Source of the DNA: Lingula anatina
Taxonomy: Eukaryota; Brachiopoda; Lingulata; Lingulida; Lingulidae
Assembly (NCBI RefSeq): GCF_001039355.2
Contig: NW_019775984.1
Span: 1-64,000 of the forward strand
Length of the DNA: 64,000 nt
Direction of reading: 5' to 3'
The notes beneath the pieces were generated by a model. That model ran no database searches. It was not told the DNA's origin and worked only from the letters and a program-made list of their open reading frames with translations. Of this stretch, positions 1-10,800 are shown piece after piece. Each line of letters opens with the position of its first letter. Position 1 is the first letter of the stretch. The translations under genes and the position numbers were made by a program.

Positions 1-983
1 GAAAACATGGGTCTAACATACAGCTTCAGTAGGCAACACAGTCTGTTTGGTAAATTTTTCTGGCAATTTAACAGTTTTTTGTGAAAATTTAATTTTTCAC
101 TTATTGGCATTTTCAAGGTGCGACTTAGAACCTCCACGGGCTTGAAGACCCATGCTAGTCACATTCTCATTTTCTGAAAATCCATGGCACATATATTTTA
201 TTATTAAAAACTGATGTATTATGCCTTTAAGCATTATGTAATGTTGCATCAAAATAGAAGAAAACACAATTTTTGGTGCTGCTGCCATGATGACCATATG
301 TGTTACCTATGATTGTCAAACTTTCAAAAAAGAAACACAGGACTAAAATGCAGCCGGAGTGGGAAAAGCAGTCTTATTGGCTTCTTTTTCTGGAAGTTAT
401 ACATTTTCAAAGTATGAACTTGAACTCCCAAGCCTGAGGCCTTATGCTTGTTACACATTTTACTTACATTGGTATGACCTGTTGAGCATAATTAAAATTT
501 CATGTTGAATTTGCAGTTTAACATAATGTTCTTTTGCATCAGAATTGACAGTAACCTATTTTGTTATTTTCTGTTTTTTGTCTGTACATTTGACAGCTTT
601 GCTGCCTTGTTTTATGACTAATGCCCATTTCTGTTCTGTTCTGTGAAGAAAGACCCATTTACCATGTAGAGATGGTTGTCAATTTTTGAAATCAGTTTAT
701 TGGAAAAAAAGAGAAATGGTGATAATATTTATTCAGCATTATCAAGTATAAAACAAAGAATAATTGAATTTATTAATTTAAATAATTATCATTATGTTTT
801 TATATACAGTAAAATGATAGAAAAATAAAAATGTTTAAAAACTTAAGAAAATCAAGTAATTTTCAAACAAATCTTCATTCAAAACTATAACTAACGAAAT
901 TTATAAAGAAATAAATATAAATTGGCATGAATTTCAACAGTATTTATAAATTGCATAACATCAGTCATTCAATCTCCTTTCAG
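1..983 (+). other. Intron of the SDR gene with a diverged internal duplication
   Basis: No coding exon is seen before the acceptor at 983. Two stretches, about 97-260 and 385-545, resemble each other: both hold an ATTTTCAA block and a block around aatgtt..ttgcatcaaaat. They look like an old tandem duplication inside the intron. Confidence 0.5.
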
Positions 984-1870
984 ACAGTAAAAGCCTTCCT
1001 ACCATCGATGCTACGTAAAAACCATGGACACCTGGTGTCGATTGCAAGCTCTGCTGGGCTTGTTGGGGTCACAGGCCTTGCTGACTACTGCGCAAGTAAA
1101 TTTGCCGCTGTTGGCTTTGACGAATCACTGAAATATGAGCTGAACGCCATGGGTAAAGATGGCGTCCACACCACTGTGGTATGTCCCTATTATATCAACA
1201 CTGGGATGTTTGAAGGTGTGAAGACAAGGTATGGACAGCCGACCCCCCCCGGGGGGGGGGGGGGGTTACATTAGTATTGATATTATAAAAGAAATAATGA
1301 TAATAATATCAAAAGTAGAACGTCGCAGTTAAAATGCTATAATAATTATTATTTTTGAAAGGGATATGAAACACATGCAGTGGCTTCAGTAACATTAAGC
1401 CTTATTTTCTAGGGTGAGTGCTCAGAAAGTGCTCCTTATACAAATGTGTGCCCAGGCATTTGTGCACACACACGTGCACATATACACACTCATTGTTCAT
1501 GTATGCTGCAATTTATACTATACACGTGCCTCTCACTGCATGTTTACAAGCGAAAACGTTTTCATTATTTCCTTTTTTCCACCAGGTTTCCTAAGGTCCT
1601 GCCAATTGTCAACCAGGATTATGCGGCCAGTAGAATTGTAGATGCTGTTCTTATTAACCAGGAGATTGTCTACATACCTCGGGTCCTTTACTTTTTCTTG
1701 GCTTTGAAAGGGTGAGTATAGGTGGCGCCACTAGTCTGTATAGAACAGTATCCAGAATTTAGAAGTCTTTTAAAAAGAAACCTCTGTCCATCAGACATAG
1801 AATGCACTTCATCACTACTCCAGGAAACAGCTTACAAAGTTAAGTTATAAACTATTAGTAATATAAGTTT

Positions 1871-1921
<51 letters not shown>

Positions 1922-4343
1922 GGTGAGAGGCTTTACAGCATGTGTTGGCTGATAAAAATTAAAATTCTTCATTTCACATGACACAGTTGGGCACAACAAA
2001 AATGTATTAAGAATTTCTTTATTTCAGTTATGTGTGGAATTATATGATAATTATGTTACATGTGATGTTATATGATGTTATTATTCGGCTTATTTTTATA
2101 TGTGTCAAAGAGTTTAGGGCACAAGGTTGTCAGAAACAACACAATGTTGTGTTGGGTGTGACGTGCTTGTGTTTCAACACAATATTGTGTTAGATGAGAC
2201 ACAGGTTATCACACCTTGCTCTACTGTAGAGTTCATTTTGTGCCCTTTTCCATGTAGGTATCTACCTGTAAAAGTGAACTTTCTACTCTGTAACTTCTTT
2301 GGCACAACTAAAATGATGGATACATTTATTGGGAGAAAGAAGAAGGAATAGTTACTTGTAGAGTAGCTTTATATGTATGTTTTTTCTGCTTTGGCACAAA
2401 TGGCTGAACAGCTTTTGCCTACTTATTTGCTTGGAGATGTACCATCGCTGCTTTCAGCTTGTATGAAAAATAATTCAGAAGAATATTGCTGTTACTTGCA
2501 TCTCATTTATCAGAAAGCAATCATGTTCTCCATACTGCCATCTAAATTGCTGTTAGGGAAATAACAAGTAAATGTGTATAATTTCTTACCCAAAAGGATT
2601 TATCAAACAAAATTTTTAGATAAAAATACGCTTATTTAAGATAAACATGCTTTCTTTGACCAGCTGTTTTTTCCCCTTGGAATTTTCACCAAAATCCTGT
2701 TTTTCCACTTTAAAACTTGGTTGGATACTGGATTGTTTAGAGTGAAAGAGTGTAAAGAGGAGCAGTCACACATCGTTTTAAGCCCCTTGAAATGAGAGCA
2801 CCCCCCCCCCCAAAAAAAAAAAAAAATAATAAACAAATAGATAAATAAATAAATAATAATAATAATAATAAATAATTCAAATCTGTATGGTGTCATCGCA
2901 TATTGATTATTAAAAATGTTTGGATAACAAAACCTTAGATTAATAAATAAATAAAAACAAAAGTTTGATTTTTTCTCTGTGGAGGCTGCTTCCATTTCAT
3001 CTCACCCATCTGATATGTGAATTCATGGGCAACCAAACCTTTATGGACACATTCCGTGGACGAGCAAAACAGAATTGATGTTATTACAGTAATTTCATAT
3101 TGAAGGTGAAGATATATGGGTCTGCATGGCCTTTTTACTCAGTACTAATCCATAGATGGCACCTCTGTTTCTTGGTTATTTTTTCTTATTTTCTCTGAAG
3201 CACTAGGTGTCAGTAGAATTCTTTAGAGCACTGACTTGAGATATTTGGGTTTATTGATTTTCACAAGTGGTAAGCAATAACAGGACTTAAAGTCAATGAT
3301 TAACCAAATGTTGGGTTCAGTGTGTGGCATAGTAGATGTAACACCATCTTCACTGCAGACCAACATTTATATAGTGGTAGATTGAGTTCTTGAATTTAAT
3401 TTTTGGCACCCGTGGATGATGCATCATGTCATTTCCTTTTCACAAATTGTTCATAGAAGGTGATGGTGACCCTTTGGGTGTGTTTAATGTGACATTGTGC
3501 TGGGATTGGATATGCCTATATGTGATGGTTAAAAGGATAACTATTCATCATGGCCAAAAGAAAAAAAAAAAAAGAATTTTCCTGGGATGAACAACAATTT
3601 CCCATACCTACCAGTGGGAAATGAATCCATTTCTTAAGAGATTATTATAAAGTATAGCCATCTATGGAGGTCACATATGGTCAGATGGCAAGCACAGATT
3701 TCAGCATAATTGCCTCAACTGCCATTTTTGTGGTAAAATAGAATTTATTATATTTCTATGAGTTGTTAACAATTAATGTTTTAACTGCAAAATATAGATC
3801 TCATGCAAAGAGTTGTTATCCCTTTAACTTTCATAACTAATTCGCAAGTTTTATTCTTTCTGTAACCCTTTTAATTCATGTAACCAACATATCTACTAGT
3901 TTCCAGTTTGCAAATAGTTTATTGCAGTTTGTGGCAACTGCATGCTTTTGTTCTGTTGCGAGTGTGTTAGTTTAGGCAGTTTGTCAGGCATCGGATGTGC
4001 TATAATGATTGCTAACTTTCATAGCTTGTCAGTATTGTGTTACTTACATTAAACAGTGCTATTTGCTGAAACTGTTATTACCTCCTTGTTAAGAATTCAT
4101 TTTTTCAGCTTGCTCATTTTAATTTGCATTTTTTTTTCACCATGTTTTTTTTTCTGTATTTTTGACATTATGCATTCATTCATATTTATTTATTTGTTCA
4201 TTAGATTTTATGAAATAATTTTAAATTTGTAATTTTTTTTTCTTTTCAGTCTTATTCCAGTTAAGGTTGGCCTTCTGTTAGCACAGGCCTTTGGAATTAA
4301 TAACTGTATGGATGACTTCAAGGGAAGAGCAAAGAAAGATTAG
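984..4343 (+). CDS. SDR16C-type short-chain dehydrogenase, 3' part of gene
   Basis: This is the 3' part of a short-chain dehydrogenase/reductase gene of the RDH10/RDHE2 (SDR16C) type. Such enzymes are membrane-associated NAD(P)-dependent oxidoreductases acting on retinol or similar lipids. Coding exons seen are 984-1228 (acceptor cag|aca, donor aag|gtatgg), 1586-1711 (acceptor ccag|g, donor gg|gtgagt) and a terminal exon present in three versions. Reading frames match at every junction. The first exon carries the SDR catalytic region: a Ser pair in SIASSAG and the active-site YCASK (YxxxK), followed by [10 protein letters not shown]. The Rossmann GxxxGxG half must be upstream of the window. 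Substrate cannot be decided from sequence; RDH10, SDR16C5 and HSD17B11/13 relatives share this layout. AATAAA signals at 5646 and 5780 could end the longest transcript. Confidence 0.85.
1243..1265. repeat. C-run directly joined to G-run just after a splice donor
   Basis: Eight C are followed by fifteen G starting 14 bases after the exon donor at 1229. Abutting homopolymers of complementary bases are typical of a sequencing or assembly artefact, so local length is unreliable. Confidence 0.7.
1872..1920. repeat. Poly-T tract
   Basis: An almost uninterrupted run of about 49 T lies in the intron before alternative terminal exon A. It could be the tail of an antisense retro-copy or an assembly slip; no flanking SINE body is recognisable. 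Confidence 0.8.
2258..2351 (+). CDS. Alternative terminal exon A of the SDR gene
   Basis: A 94-nt coding exon follows a tgtag acceptor and ends in TAG. Joined to the donor at 1711 it stays in frame and encodes a C-terminus beginning [10 protein letters not shown] and ending [12 protein letters not shown]. It aligns residue for residue with the other two terminal exons (2985-3078 and 4250-4343), with the same phase and length. It is most likely an alternative 3' exon giving a different membrane-proximal tail, though it could be an unused duplicate. The polybasic end GRKKKE resembles SDR16C tails. Confidence 0.7.
2985..3078 (+). CDS. Alternative terminal exon B of the SDR gene
   Basis: A second 94-nt terminal exon follows the acceptor tctctgtggag|g and ends in TGA. 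In the frame set by the upstream exon it reads [15 protein letters not shown], then a tail ending [12 protein letters not shown]. It aligns without gaps to the exons at 2258 and 4250. The conserved MD.F.GR motif and the intact frame argue against random decay. The acceptor has a weaker pyrimidine tract than the other two. No other gene model explains this segment. Confidence 0.6.
4250..4343 (+). CDS. Alternative terminal exon C of the SDR gene (distal)
   Basis: This third 94-nt terminal exon follows the strong acceptor tttcttttcag|t and ends in TAG. It encodes [15 protein letters not shown], then a tail ending [12 protein letters not shown]. It has the best splice acceptor and the closest match to the usual SDR16C C-terminus (L-P-x-K-x-G-L-L), so it may be the ancestral exon. 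About 1.4 kb of AT-rich probable 3' UTR follows, with AATAAA at 5646-5651 and 5780-5785. Confidence 0.75.
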
Positions 4344-6452
4344 ATAAATTACCTAACCAGAGCAAAGAAAATAGAGTTATGCCAACATTTTATTTTACCT
4401 TTTTTTCTTTTGTTTAAATCTAGTTTTCGATCTTATATCATAATCAGCGAGGAATTGGACACTTTTCAATAATGTTTTGTGTTCTCTAGCCAGTGAATTA
4501 TTTTTGTTTTGTTTTTTTATTAGCCATTTTTAAATTTTTCATAAAATCTGTGTTACTCCAAAATAATTTTTTTCTAACTTAGCCATTAACCTAATTGTCC
4601 TTTTGTCCTTATGTTTAAATTGTACTTATTAGTGATTAACTTAAAATTCCCCAATTGTTAGAATGATAGGGTGATAGTAAACTTAGCTATTTACTTTGCT
4701 TTTCTTCAAAAATTACAATATTACCCAGTTTACAATAAGAAAATTTTTTTGAATAATAGTATTAGAGCATGTGTATATTTTTCTTTTGCCAGTGTATGTG
4801 ATTTCATATGTGATGTAATCCATAGGAAACTAATATTCTTGAATGCCACTTTAATTCAATTTTTACAGTGAGCTGTCAGTTTACATTATTGTATTAAAAA
4901 TGTTAATATTAAGTTTAACTTAGTTACTTTTTAATCAGATTTATTGCCTTTGTAAGGAATGTGGATTTGCTAAATAACAATCATGATTGTAAAATCCTGT
5001 TCATGATTATGGTTTGTAAGTATATTTCATTATAACATTAATTGGCACATTGGTGGATGTTTTATTGTTTTGTTCAATTCTTAGTCTTGTGCACAAGTTT
5101 ATGTATATGTACATCAGAACTGAAGTGAGTATTAACAAGCAGAAGTATTGTAATTAGTGCCAAAATTTGTCCAGATTTTCTCCATATTTTTTATTAAACT
5201 GTTCATGTGCTATACATCGTGGAGCCATATTTCTGTAAATTTCAAACAGTTGATTTTACTCTACAGTTCCAATTTATTTCCAGCAAAAAGGGATATATAG
5301 AATAGAAAAAGGGTTTTTGACTTGTTGCATATCAAAGATTTTTATTGATAAATTCAATAAAAAATTCTACAAGTTTTTGCTGACTGTAAAAATGGACCTG
5401 TGTAGAAATGACTGTGTCAGTTATTTCATTGATATTCAAATGTCTAATCTTGACCTACCTCAAACTTGTCAAGAAATATACATGAAATATGTACAAAAAA
5501 TGATACTGTTCGTGAAATGTTTGAGAAATCTTCACAATTAGTATAATATTTGTATACAGCAGACTGCATATTTTTTCACAACTAAACTGAATTATTGTTT
5601 AGCTTAAAAAAAAGTATTGTAATATGTTTTTTCTCTCTTAAATTTAATAAATACCACCTAGCTCAAATCTTTTTTCCACCTTAGACACCTCATCCATGTA
5701 TGTCTTAAAAGTAATTGTAATAATTTTTTTTTCCATTTCCAGAGTGATTATGTTAAATTATGCTAAGTCTAGTGTATCAAATAAATGATTCCGCTAATTT
5801 TTTTTTGGCAACTGCTTATGGAAGATGTCAGACGAACAGTTAAAAAACTACAACAATAACATTCATAATAATCTTACAAAGAATTTTTGGTGTTTTTATT
5901 TGTACGAATACATAAGCATTGTTCTCACTATATTCAAGTTTTTCCTGCAAAAGGCATCCTCAAACATTTACTAACAATTATACAAAACAGCAGAAGTAAA
6001 ATCTGAAAAAACATCACACAAAAATCAACACTAACCACAACTACTTCATGTAAGTTACTACAAGTAACAGTTCAGTTAATTAAAAGCAATGCTTTTCATT
6101 ATTTGCATCAAAGACTGAACTCTGAGATATATTTAATTTTGCTGTGATCACACCCATATGCTGCCATTCAATTTGAACTCTAATATTAAAAACATGAGAT
6201 TAATTCAAGGAAGAGAATCATGGAGTTTTGTCTTTACTTTAGTGAGACCTGGGTTCTATAACAGTTTCCCTACACTAAGACTTGCTTCAAACAATATATT
6301 TCTGCCTTTGGCCAGTTGCAGCAGTCATCAATTCAGCAGAGCAAAGTTTGAAAAACAGCTTGATCCTCCATTTTATTCATTTATTTATTTTTTTGGGCTG
6401 TTCTTTTTTTTCTCTTTTCTAAAGCTCCTCTTGAAAGGTTAAACAGCACCAT
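4344..6452. other. Intergenic region and 3' UTRs between convergent SDR and PRDM15-like genes
   Basis: No further exon is supported. The left part is probably SDR 3' UTR. On the minus strand AATAAA occurs at 6372-6377 and 6380-6385, roughly 70-80 nt past the stop of the PRDM15-like gene and suitable for its polyadenylation. The two genes converge tail to tail. Confidence 0.5.
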
Positions 6453-7862
6453 CTACAAATCTGTCTGCTCACCAACAGGTGGCACAGGCCCCTGTTCTGC
6501 ATGCTGTTCTTGCTCATAATCCAGCGGCACTAACAGATACTGTCCCTGGTCACCTGCAGCCGTCCCCTCATCAGAAGGTGCTGTAGTAGAAATCATTTGG
6601 TTTCCGGTAGTTCCTGTGGCAAGAATCTGAGAAGCAGCAATTTGAGACGCTAAGTCCGCCAAGTTGATGCTTTTGCTGGTGGCGCCATCTATGCTGCTGG
6701 ACAGAGACTGCAGAGCTTGGGCGGTCTGGAGGGCCTCTACGACATCACTGGAGAGGTTCTCCATGACAAGCTGGTCACCTGTGGTTGCAGCAGCGGTTGT
6801 TGGGATGGCATCCCCTGCGCCCTGCTCACCTCCTTGTTGAATGTGGATTACCTGGAAAAGGAGGGGGCAACATTCTGAACATTCATTTGAGAAGACATAA
6901 ACTACTGGCTTAAATTCAGGCACAGCCACATTGACCATCTACTGATGGATATAGAAAAGTACTGTCCATGTAGCACTGAACTTTAAGATGAAATTCATTT
7001 GATTTCTGTATATGTCTCAATTTTTTTTTATTTAAGGAACACAAAGAAATACTGTTGGTTGTGGCTATCTGTCACTGTAAAGGCTAATTACTTACTTAAA
7101 AAAGTAACAAATTTAGGTCAATTTTTGGCACAGAGCATTTAATTAATCAACCTTTTTTACACAGTACGAGTAAGTCAATCCACCATTATACATTTGCTCT
7201 TTTTCTTGTAAAACCAATGTCACTTTGACACGATCATCAATCAAATTCTAAATCAAGAAGTAGATTTTAAAATTTTGAGCACAGAAACAACTTCCACTGA
7301 CCTCTGTGTTGTCTGTGAGTTCTATCTGCCTCCCATCAGGCATCTGTATGATGGTACGGCCAGTTGGGCCCTCGCCAAGCTCTCCAAATATCACCTGGGA
7401 CGTGCCATCCTATGGAAACCAAACGTAATGGTCAATATTTTGTATCAGCAAGGCTCTCCTGACTTAATGTCTACATTAAACAACAATATGCAAAACAATA
7501 AAGTTTTTAAAGCTGACAAAAGATATATCCCTTTTTTTTTGATGAATTCTTCTTTTTTTAATCATCTTTTGACCAACCAATTAAAAAATAAAATAAAATA
7601 AAATAAAATAAAATAAAATAAAATAAAATATGAATTTAACACGAAATCTTAATCCCCTAAATATTACCTCAATATTCTGTCCTCCCTGAACCTCCACCAG
7701 TCTGGTCTGCTGGTTGGGATCCTGGATCTGGACCAGAATGTGCTGAGGTGGCTTCTCTACCACACTCCCTCCTGCCCTGCCTGCTGAGATGGTGCTACTC
7801 TGGATCCTGGGCTCATCAGGTTGGTCCACCTTCTTTAACAGGGTGTGCAGAAAGTTGGGGTC
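6453..7862 (-). CDS. PRDM15: PRDM15-like exons 10-12: C-terminal activation-like region
   Basis: Three phase-0 exons (7668-7862, 7302-7409, 6453-6851) encode a finger-free tail. It contains HILVQIQDPNQQTRLVEVQG, an IIQMPDGRQIEL block, and an Ala/Ser/Thr/Gly-rich end finishing GEQTDL. The repeated V-x-I-Q pattern resembles Gln-rich beta-type activation segments of PRDM10/ZFX-like factors. The stop is TAG at 6453-6455. Confidence 0.85.
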
Positions 7863-10800
7863 CTGAAAAGTGGATTTTAAATAAAAGAACTCTCAAGGAA
7901 CAACCTCACCGCAATAATTAAAGGAATCTGGGTGAATTATTAGATTTTTGTACTGAAGTATTTCTATTTTTTTTCTGTGATTCAGGAACCCTGTAACATG
8001 GATTACATGTGCCCCATTAAATCAAAAAGACTTAACAATTTTTTAGACTCACCAAAATTTGGAAACAAGTGTCATGACTACCAAAGTCAAAACTTGGCTA
8101 TCAACTTCCATCGTAAATAAAACTTTGAAACCTTAATATGAACAAAACGTTCTTTTTATTTTCTATACCTGTACCTTCCCTCTACAGAACAATTACCTGT
8201 AGCATTCCCACATTGCCTGGATGTTTCCGTTGGATATGGCGTCGTAGTGTGTGGCGATATCGACACATCTCCGAGCAAAGGCTGCACACATACATCATTC
8301 CGCTGTGAAACTCCAGCACGTGCTTCTTCAGCTCATGCGGCAACACAAACTTCTTGGTGCAGTGATCACACGCATGTTTCTTGCCCTGCGTATGCTCAAG
8401 CGTGTGCCTGTACAGCTGTTCTGGGTATTTGAACGAAGCCTGGCAGTAGTTACAGTTGAAGTGCTTCTTGGGATCGTGCATTAACATGTGCTTCATCAAA
8501 TTCCCTTTCTGACGGAATATCTTCCCACAGGTTTGACACGCGAACACTTTTGTGATTGCGCCATGAAACTGTTTCTTGTGGGCGTAGAGTGTGAGCCTTG
8601 TCTTCAGCAGCTTTCCGCACTCGTTACACTGAAACTTGCGCTCCTTAGTGTGCACGGCGTTTTTGTGCTCCAACATCTGGTGGCGTATGTGGAATTTTTT
8701 GTGGCAGACATCGCAGGAGAAATGCTTGTCGCCATGGGTTTTAAGATGCTTGTTAAGATTGCTCTTGCTAATGTAGGTTTTTCCACATAGGTAGCAAACA
8801 TATTTGTCCTCCATTTCGGCTACTCCTTTCCTGTAAAAGGTTAAGATTAAGGTTGAGTCAAAAGTCTGTTACTCGCGAAGGACAAGTCACCTTAATTATT
8901 GTCAGGTTTCCTGGATCTACCCAATACTGAATTGATCTCACCTTCTGGAAATGGCACTACCATCGGCATCCATAACTACCAGTAGGTCTTCATCCCTTGA
9001 TTTATGTATGCAATAGTATGCAGGTAGGCTTACAGGTGTTAGGCCTATTAAAAGCCACAAACTTGCTGTCGTAGCTGTAATTAATCTTAGTATCTTACCC
9101 GATGAATACATACGTAATTCAGCCTTACGCTTTTTAAATTTTACTAATTTACATCGGTTGCTGAGAGGACTCATCAAAAATTTTTTATTTGAAGACTGTC
9201 AGTTTCTATGGTTACTGAAATATGAATATATAATAAAAGTACTGAATCAACTGATTAATTTTATTCATCGAGTTCCTGCAATATCTGTTACATACCTGAC
9301 TGAGTATTTCATCCTGACCACCGACCCATCTGGCCTGCGACATGTGTGGTTGTTTAGGTAATCCTTGCGATAGAAGCTCTTCCCACAGAACTCGCACTCG
9401 TAGTTCGGCTCCTCGTGTGTCTGCATGTGGCGATCCAGATAGCGTGGGTCTGAGAGCGTTCTGTTGCACACTGTGCAGTTTACAGCACCTGACGGAATAT
9501 GAAGTATGTTTTTTTTAGATGTGTTAATCTATTTAACTGATAGTGTCAATGGGAATGAGCCCTTAATCTTGATGTGAGGAAAATATGTCATATTTGTCAA
9601 GAATTTGTCAATCTTCATCCCTTCAAACCTTAACTATCACCTTTTCTATAAAGAATCATTTTATATACTAAATCAAGTTACTTTTTGTCTTTTATTTTTG
9701 TTCTTAATTGCCTGCCTGTTTTTTTTTTTTTTTTGCTCATGTTGTGCACAATCCTCTATGTAACCTTTAAAAAATCTCATATGGCAGAGCTCAACATACA
9801 TCCAAAACTAGTATTTAATTAATTTAAAAAAACTTTATCTAAAAATTAAAGTAAAAAAACCTCACCTTCTTTTCCAGTGCACGTTTTCTCATGCTCCAAG
9901 TGGGAGAACTTCCTGGCGAACCCCTTGCCACATTTGGCACACTCATGGGGGTGACGGTGCTTCACCTTGTGATCCCTGAACAAGATGGCATCAGTGAATT
10001 CTTCTCCACAGTCATCACATTTGACCACGCCATCTTGCTCTATGCTGAACTTGGCCTTGCATTTATATTCGTGCTTTAACACATCCTCTTTCCTGATGAA
10101 GGCCTTGTCGCAGAGCTCACACTTGAATTTGGATTTCGCCGAGGACGACATCCCACCTGTGCCATCTTCGCCTCCCTTTGCAGCACTTCCCACGCACACA
10201 TGCTCCTGAAGTCGCTCTTTACTGGAGTAGCTCTTCTTGCACACGCTGCACCTGAACTGACCCGTGTGAACAATTTTGTGGTTTTCCAAAGCAAGCTGTC
10301 TGCTGAACACCTTTCCGCACTCGTCGCATGGGAAGACATGGTTCTTGGATTTTGCAGAAAGTTGAGCTGGGTTGCACTTGTACAAATGCCACTCCAGTGC
10401 CTTTTTGCGAGAGAACATCGTCTTGCAGCGCTCACACGTGAATTCTCCTGTGTGAGCTGCCATGTGACGGAAGAGGTACAACTTCTTTGAGAAGGACAAG
10501 TTACAGATCTGGCAGAAATGGGTTTTCTTCACTTCCACCTTGGCACTGCAGATGTGTTTCTCCAGACTCTCTGCCCGGGCAAACACCTTGTGACACGCAG
10601 CGCAAGTGTATTTCCCAGTGTGCACTGGGAAATGGTTTTTAAGATACCGAGGCTTGTCGAACTTCTTCCCACACTCGGGGCACACGTAGTGCTTGCCATC
10701 GAAGGACTCTTCAATATCCATATTCAACTCCCAGTCCAAGTCCTTGGATCCCACCACCTCTTCTCTATGCTTCTCTAGCACGTGGGTTTTTCCAGACTCA

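Noticed and set aside
97-297. Small minus-strand gene at the left edge
   Set aside because: It lies in an SDR intron within a diverged repeat and shows no domain or codon pattern.
2127-2351. Stand-alone small gene on the plus strand
   Set aside because: Only the part from 2258 is homologous to the SDR C-terminus, and it follows a splice acceptor. The upstream part is intron read through.
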